Origin: Cellulomonadaceae bacterium
GTDB taxonomy: Bacteria > Actinomycetota > Actinomycetes > Actinomycetales > Cellulomonadaceae
Direction of reading: 5' to 3'
Assembly: GCA_031256435.1 (NCBI GenBank)
Contig: JAIRQO010000039.1
Location: forward strand, 30,167-94,166
DNA: 64,000 bases
Position 1 is the first letter of the stretch. The number at the start of each line of letters is the position of its first letter. Below, piece by piece: positions 60,024 to 64,000 of this stretch. The notes under the pieces are model-generated. The model had not been told where the DNA came from and made no database searches. It worked only from the letters and a program-made list of their open reading frames with translations. A program made the translations under genes and the position numbers.

Positions 60024-61625
60024 ATGACAAACCTAGGGGTGGCCTCAGTGAGTGATCTTGCTGAGGCCACCCCTTTGTCACGCCTGCGGCATCTGGACTT
60101 CCTGCGCGCACTGGCCATCGTGGCGGTGGTGCTGGGTCATTGGTTCCTGATGACCGTGGCGCGCCTGCCTGATGGCGGGCTGACCGGGTACAACGCGCTG
60201 CCACTGCTGGAAGATTTCTGGTGGCTGACCTGGCTGTTTCAGGTGATGCCGCTGTTCTTCTTTGTGGGTGGTGCGGGGAACGGGATTTCCTGGGGGCGGC
60301 GGCGCGACGATGGAGTGGCGGCGTGGCTGTTGGGACGCTCCGGGCGCCTCTTTCCTCCTGTGACGCTGCTCCTGGGCGCGATGCTGCTGGGCGTTGTGGT
60401 GGCTCAATGGCTGGCGGTGGACGAGCGATTCCTGGCCGAGGCCGTGGGCGTCATCATCCTGCCGCTGTGGTTCCTGGTGGTCTACATTGCGGTGATTGTG
60501 CTGACCCCGGTGATGTGCTGGTTGCATCGACGATGCGGCGCTGGTGTGCTTGGTGTGATGATTGCGGCTGTGGCGTTGCTGGACATTCCGCGCGTTGCCC
60601 TCGGCGTGGAGGCGTGGGGATACGCGAACTATGCCTTTGGCTGGCTGGTGATCTACCAGGCGGGCATTGTGTGGGGTGAGATTGCCGGGGGTGATTCGTC
60701 GAAGATTCGCATACGCGTTCACCCCGCCGTGCTGTTCTTGGGATCACTCGCGATGCTGGTGTTGCTGACCGTGGTGGGGCCGTATCCCGTGCCGATGGTG
60801 GCCGTGCCTCAGACCACCATCAACAACCCCTCTCCCCCTACGCTGGCGTTCTTGGCCCTTGCGGGGGTGCAGGTAGGGTTTGCCGCGTGGGTGGCTGGGC
60901 CGGTGGACCGGTGGTTGACGCGTTCCCGGTTCGCCTGGCGTGCAACGATTGCCGTGAACGCTGTGGTGATGACCCTGTTCTTGTGGCACATGGTGGCGGC
61001 GTTCCTGGCGGCGCTGGTGATGGTGGGCGTGGGGTGGTTGCCGGATTCCGACGTGGGGACGTCCGGATGGTGGCTGGGGCGGTTGCCCTGGATGGCTGCG
61101 ATTGCTGTGGTCATGGCTGGGTTGCTGGTGACGGTGGGGCGCTGGGAAGCGCGCGGGCTGCGGCGTGGCGGGGTTCGGCGTGGCAGGGTTCGGCGTGGGC
61201 CCGGATCGGTGCGGCGTGGCGGGCAGCCGATCCCGGATTCGACGACACCGGAACGTGATCACCCCGCTCACCTTCGTCGTGGGCCCGGATCAGTGCCGCT
61301 CAGCCGTTCTGGGCCCGGATCACTCACCCAAAGCGGCGTATTAGGTGAGCAAACCGGGCCCACAGCGTTCGGAACGGAGAAATCCGGGCCCACGACGGCG
61401 CGAGATTGGGCAGGCCGGGTCCTGACCTCCACTCCGGTGGTGTCCGCCGCGTACGTCACCGCAGCCCTGGGCATGATGTGGCAGAACTCGGTGGGACTCG
61501 GCCCGCACGGCCCCTTCATGGTCCCTACCGGCGCCCTGATCCTGGTCTTCGCCGCAGCAACTGTCCTCTGGCTCGGGCGGCTGTGCGTGGGCCGTTCCGG
61601 GATCATTCCACGGGTGCGTAGGTGA
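60024..61625 (+). CDS. Acyltransferase 3 family membrane protein
   Basis: 533 residues from ATG 60024, but the real start may be TTG 60075: a terminator hairpin covers codons 4-17, and GAGG lies eight bases before that TTG. The conserved N-terminus follows: RLRHLDFLRALAIVAVVLGHW with the family His. About ten membrane helices, including MPLFFFVGGAGN. These enzymes move acetyl or succinyl groups onto surface glycans or lipids. A long basic cytoplasmic stretch (~375-460) made of RRGPGS-type repeats interrupts the last helices. Its end overlaps the convergent GH43 gene by 23 bases. Confidence 0.85.
   Translation: MTNLGVASVSDLAEATPLSRLRHLDFLRALAIVAVVLGHWFLMTVARLPDGGLTGYNALPLLEDFWWLTWLFQVMPLFFFVGGAGNGISWGRRRDDGVAAWLLGRSGRLFPPVTLLLGAMLLGVVVAQWLAVDERFLAEAVGVIILPLWFLVVYIAVIVLTPVMCWLHRRCGAGVLGVMIAAVALLDIPRVALGVEAWGYANYAFGWLVIYQAGIVWGEIAGGDSSKIRIRVHPAVLFLGSLAMLVLLTVVGPYPVPMVAVPQTTINNPSPPTLAFLALAGVQVGFAAWVAGPVDRWLTRSRFAWRATIAVNAVVMTLFLWHMVAAFLAALVMVGVGWLPDSDVGTSGWWLGRLPWMAAIAVVMAGLLVTVGRWEARGLRRGGVRRGRVRRGPGSVRRGGQPIPDSTTPERDHPAHLRRGPGSVPLSRSGPGSLTQSGVLGEQTGPTAFGTEKSGPTTARDWAGRVLTSTPVVSAAYVTAALGMMWQNSVGLGPHGPFMVPTGALILVFAAATVLWLGRLCVGRSGIIPRVRR
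60035..60074 (+). terminator. Terminator of the sugar importer, inside the acyltransferase reading frame
   Basis: AGGGGTGGCCTCAG (60035-60048) pairs perfectly over 14 bases with CTGAGGCCACCCCT (60061-60074), loop 12, followed by a short T-rich TTGT. It lies 18 bases past the permease stop and covers the first codons of the next frame. Confidence 0.75.
61191..61395. repeat. TGGGCCCGGAT repeats inside the acyltransferase gene
   Basis: GGGCCCGGATC at about 61198, 61281 and 61310 in direct orientation and as ATCCGGGCCCA or ACCGGGCCCA near 61351 and 61385 in inverted orientation. They are read as GPGS-, TGPT- and SGPT-type residues in a polar loop. Confidence 0.7.
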
Positions 61626-63303
61626 ACTTCTCCAGGCGAACCTCGCATGGAGGGTCGCTGGGGGAATCGCGGATGGCAATCGCGCCGATCCATAGGCCCA
61701 GGAATCCGCCGGTGGCCACGGTATCCAGGGTCCGCCCGTCCACCGTGTGGAGCGGAACAAACGCACCGACCTCCCCCAACTCAGCGCGCCCGCCATCCCC
61801 GTACTCCCCCAGTTCAGCATTCCCCCCATCCCCACGGCCATCCCGCCCGTCCTCCCCCATCACGCCAAACGTGTAGTCCTGCCCCCGCACCTGCAACGCC
61901 AACGTGATGCGGGAAATCTCGGCATACTCCGTCCCCGGCAACCCCTGGTTGTTGACCTCGGCCGTCACCCCGCCCTGAGCATGATCCACCACCACTGAGA
62001 ACGGACCCCGGCTTTCCTTGTCCTGCGGCGGCCGCAACGAAATCGCCGCAAAGTCCTTCTCGGACTGCCGCACCAGCAGCCCCACCGCATTTCCGCGCAG
62101 CAAGCCACTGAACGTGAATTCCGCAGTGACATCCACGTCACGGTCACACTGCCGCACCCCCAGGAACGCCGGCGTCCCCACATCCCTAGTCCCCACGGGA
62201 CTCGTGGCGAGGACCCACGCGGAGCCGTCACGGCGGGCAAAGGTATCCCACGGCTCCCGCAAGGTAGTCCAACGCAGATCGCCGGGGTCGAGGGCGGTTC
62301 CGCACGGCTCAGCGCTCATTGTCCCTGGTGTTTTTCCTGCGACGATGGAGGCGAAAGGCACCTCCACGGAGCATGTCACTTTCCCTACGCCGGGCGCCAA
62401 AACGGGCCAGCCGTCCTCCCAGGTCACGGGCACCAGGAACGTTTCCCGGCCGAGGTTGTAGTGGTAGCCTCCGTAGGGTCGCATCCCCAAAAGCACCGCC
62501 CACCAGGAACCGTCCGGAGCCTCCACCAGGTCCGCGTGGCCCACGCCAATGATGCTCTGACCCTGGCCCAGGTGTCGGTGGGTGAGGATGGGGTTGGCTT
62601 TGTTGCCCTCGTAGGGGCCAGTCACGGACTGCGAGCGCGCCACCACCACAGCGTGGTGAATTTCGGTTCCGCCCTCGGCGGTCAGAAGGTAGTACGTGCC
62701 GTCGCGTTGGTAGATATGCGGCGCTTCTGTCCACACGCCACCGCGCACCGCGCCGTCCCAGATCACGTACTCCGGCCCAGTCAATTGCATCGCCTGGGGA
62801 TCCAGTTCCCGGAGCCACACCTCGCACTGGTCATGCCATGCGGCCCGGTCAGCGGGGATGAGCCTGTTAGCGTGAGCCCACACCCGTCCATCGTCGTCGA
62901 AAAATAACGATGGATCACACCCGTCCACATCGAGAAACACGGGGTCGCTCCACGGGCCGGCGGCGTCCGTGGCGGTGACGATGAAGTTGCCGCGGCCTGG
63001 CGCGTGGGTGATGGGGCTGCCCTGGTCTACCAGGGTGCAGATCACCCAGAACGTGCCTTGGTGGTGGCGGATGGTGGGCGCATAGAGGCCGCCTGACGAG
63101 GCGATTCCTGTGAAATCCAGCATGCCAGCGCGGTCAATGACGTGGCCTATCTGGTCCCAGTGGGCCAAGTCACGGCTACGGAAAATCGGCAGGCCGGGGA
63201 AATATTCAAAGGAGGAACAGACCAGGAAGAACTCCTCCCCCACGCGGCAGATGCTTGGGTCCGGGTAGCAGCCGGGCAGGATGGGGTTGGTCACGCGGGG
63301 CAT
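61603..63303 (-). CDS. Glycoside hydrolase family 43 protein (beta-xylosidase/arabinofuranosidase type)
   Basis: 566 residues from ATG 63303 (GTG 63315 possible). No signal peptide, so intracellular. NPILPGCYPDPSICRVGEEFFLV carries the catalytic base Asp15; DGCDPSLFFDDDGRVW has the middle Asp; GGVWTEAPHIY has the general-acid Glu. Residues ~320-566 form the C-terminal beta-sandwich of this GH43 subfamily, with a repeated acidic linker (GGNAELGEYGD, GGRAELGEVG). It probably trims imported xylo- or arabino-oligosaccharides. Convergent with the acyltransferase and eight bases from the VapC-like gene. Confidence 0.93.
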   Translation of the reverse strand: MPRVTNPILPGCYPDPSICRVGEEFFLVCSSFEYFPGLPIFRSRDLAHWDQIGHVIDRAGMLDFTGIASSGGLYAPTIRHHQGTFWVICTLVDQGSPITHAPGRGNFIVTATDAAGPWSDPVFLDVDGCDPSLFFDDDGRVWAHANRLIPADRAAWHDQCEVWLRELDPQAMQLTGPEYVIWDGAVRGGVWTEAPHIYQRDGTYYLLTAEGGTEIHHAVVVARSQSVTGPYEGNKANPILTHRHLGQGQSIIGVGHADLVEAPDGSWWAVLLGMRPYGGYHYNLGRETFLVPVTWEDGWPVLAPGVGKVTCSVEVPFASIVAGKTPGTMSAEPCGTALDPGDLRWTTLREPWDTFARRDGSAWVLATSPVGTRDVGTPAFLGVRQCDRDVDVTAEFTFSGLLRGNAVGLLVRQSEKDFAAISLRPPQDKESRGPFSVVVDHAQGGVTAEVNNQGLPGTEYAEISRITLALQVRGQDYTFGVMGEDGRDGRGDGGNAELGEYGDGGRAELGEVGAFVPLHTVDGRTLDTVATGGFLGLWIGAIAIRDSPSDPPCEVRLEKFTYAPVE

Positions 63304-63311
63304 GGTGAGGC

Positions 63312-63827
63312 TCACCCTTCGGGCATTGGACGAGGAACCGGAACCGCGATGACACGCACCAGAGCGGTGAGGCCCACGTAGTCATGGGGGTTGGTGGTGT
63401 AGAGAGGCAGGCCGTTGGAAGCAGCCGCGGAAGCGATCATCAGGTCGGCGATTCGGCGGCGGGGTTGCCGCCCGATGGCCAGCACTGCTGCGGACACCCT
63501 GCCGTACAGGCGGGCAGCGGCGGCGTCAAACGGCAGGGGATCGAACTCGTGCTCCACGCGCTGGAGAATATCCATTCTGCGAGACCGCTCAGTGATTGCC
63601 TCGGGTGAATCACCCGTGACGTGATGGATGCCTGCCGAGAGTTCGGCAAGGGTGACGGCCGAGATTGCCAGATCACGAGGCAATGACGCCGGGTTGATGT
63701 GATTGCGAAGAATGATGATATTGGTGTCCACCAGGCCACGCGCTGCGGGGGATGGCGCAGTGTGTGCTGGGCCTTGAGGTGCTTGTGCTGCGTGCACCGA
63801 TTCAGTGGGTGAAGACTCAGCGGGCAT
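63312..63827 (-). CDS. VapC-type PIN toxin
   Basis: 171 residues from ATG 63827 (the frame is open to 63989). PIN acidic residues: GLVDTNIIIL (Asp), AVTLAELSAGI (Glu), RIADLMIASAAASNGLPLYTTNPHDY (Asp, then Thr/Asn). The N-terminal ~30 residues before GLVDTN are low complexity and may be non-native. It overlaps the antitoxin by 11 bases. Predicted tRNA or mRNA endonuclease. Confidence 0.87.
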   Translation of the reverse strand: MPAESSPTESVHAAQAPQGPAHTAPSPAARGLVDTNIIILRNHINPASLPRDLAISAVTLAELSAGIHHVTGDSPEAITERSRRMDILQRVEHEFDPLPFDAAAARLYGRVSAAVLAIGRQPRRRIADLMIASAAASNGLPLYTTNPHDYVGLTALVRVIAVPVPRPMPEG

Positions 63828-64000
63828 ACGGGTCCTCCATCGAGGAGTCAAGGAAGGCGTCCTGATCAGCGCGGAACCGGTCAAGATCAATCGAGGGCGC
63901 CGTGACAGACATCGCAGCGAAATCTTCCCGAGACACAAAAGTCCGGCGCCGCCTGAGGGGAACCAACTCACCGATCTCCCGTCCATCACGAGTCACCACA
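63817..64000 (-). CDS. Phd/YefM-type antitoxin, partial (5' end outside window)
   Basis: The last ~60 residues are visible. VTRDGREIGELVPL is the conserved end of the Phd/YefM DNA-binding domain; the tail SIDLDRFRADQDAFLDSSMEDPYAR is the toxin-binding region seen in VapB partners of PIN toxins. The frame continues past base 64000. It overlaps the toxin start by 11 bases. Confidence 0.85.
   Translation of the reverse strand, partial: VVTRDGREIGELVPLRRRRTFVSREDFAAMSVTAPSIDLDRFRADQDAFLDSSMEDPYAR

Overview
The window looks like a chromosomal segment of a high-G+C Gram-positive actinobacterium, probably near the Actinomycetaceae (inference). The signs are a secE-nusG-rplK-rplA block beside tRNA-Trp, a zinc-type rpmG, an FprA-type ferredoxin reductase, a protein O-mannosyltransferase, an LAxTG-type (class E) sortase signal, a pyruvate phosphate dikinase with its DUF299 regulator, many L,D-transpeptidase and NlpC/P60-like wall enzymes, and GTG starts with GTGA overlaps. 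No rRNA, prophage, transposase or CRISPR array was seen.

Layout. 1-4810: C-terminus of a LuxR-type regulator, then an operon for a small secreted I36-like protein, a lipoprotein, a MacA-like adaptor with a peptidoglycan-binding domain, and a one-piece MacB-like ABC exporter. 5013-10054: orphan PTS EIIA, HAD hydrolase, PPDK regulator and ppdK. 10083-13731: a secreted beta-helix/Ig-like protein flanked by long direct repeats. 13747-17763: a second cluster with a paralogous LuxR-type regulator, a small membrane protein, a 43-residue Cys/His-rich secreted peptide, a permuted NlpC/P60-like hydrolase and a lipoprotein. 17910-29072: a PIN toxin-antitoxin pair, an NlpC/P60 protein, an NHLRC2-like thioredoxin/NHL protein, pncA, a protein mannosyltransferase, rsmI, a DUF433/DUF5615 pair, htpX and fprA. 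29691-45831: two divergent giant surface proteins (about 2125 and 3157 residues). 45961-48861: rplA, rplK, nusG, secE and tRNA-Trp. 49266-56160: two L,D-transpeptidases, murB-MFS-rpmG, arsC-like, and tRNAs Met, Thr and Tyr. 56693-64000: a carbohydrate ABC importer without its own ATPase, an acyltransferase-3 protein, a GH43 glycosidase and a VapBC-type pair cut by the window edge.

The best candidate for an undescribed system is the pair of LuxR-associated clusters. Each regulator has the same C-terminal architecture. A shared three-box element (CGTGGCCA, then a central GGC..GCC box, then TGGCC) lies upstream of the I36-like gene, the small membrane-protein gene and the Cys/His-rich peptide gene. 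This suggests one regulon making small secreted proteins, an exporter and wall-acting enzymes.

The second theme is dispersed palindromic repeats. Family A (GGTTTCGA...TCAACC) and family B (GATTCTGCG...CGCAGAATGACG) fill intergenic gaps. They also occur inside genes in frame, building the N-terminal extension of NusG, a loop of the mannosyltransferase, and the last codons of the 3157-residue surface protein.
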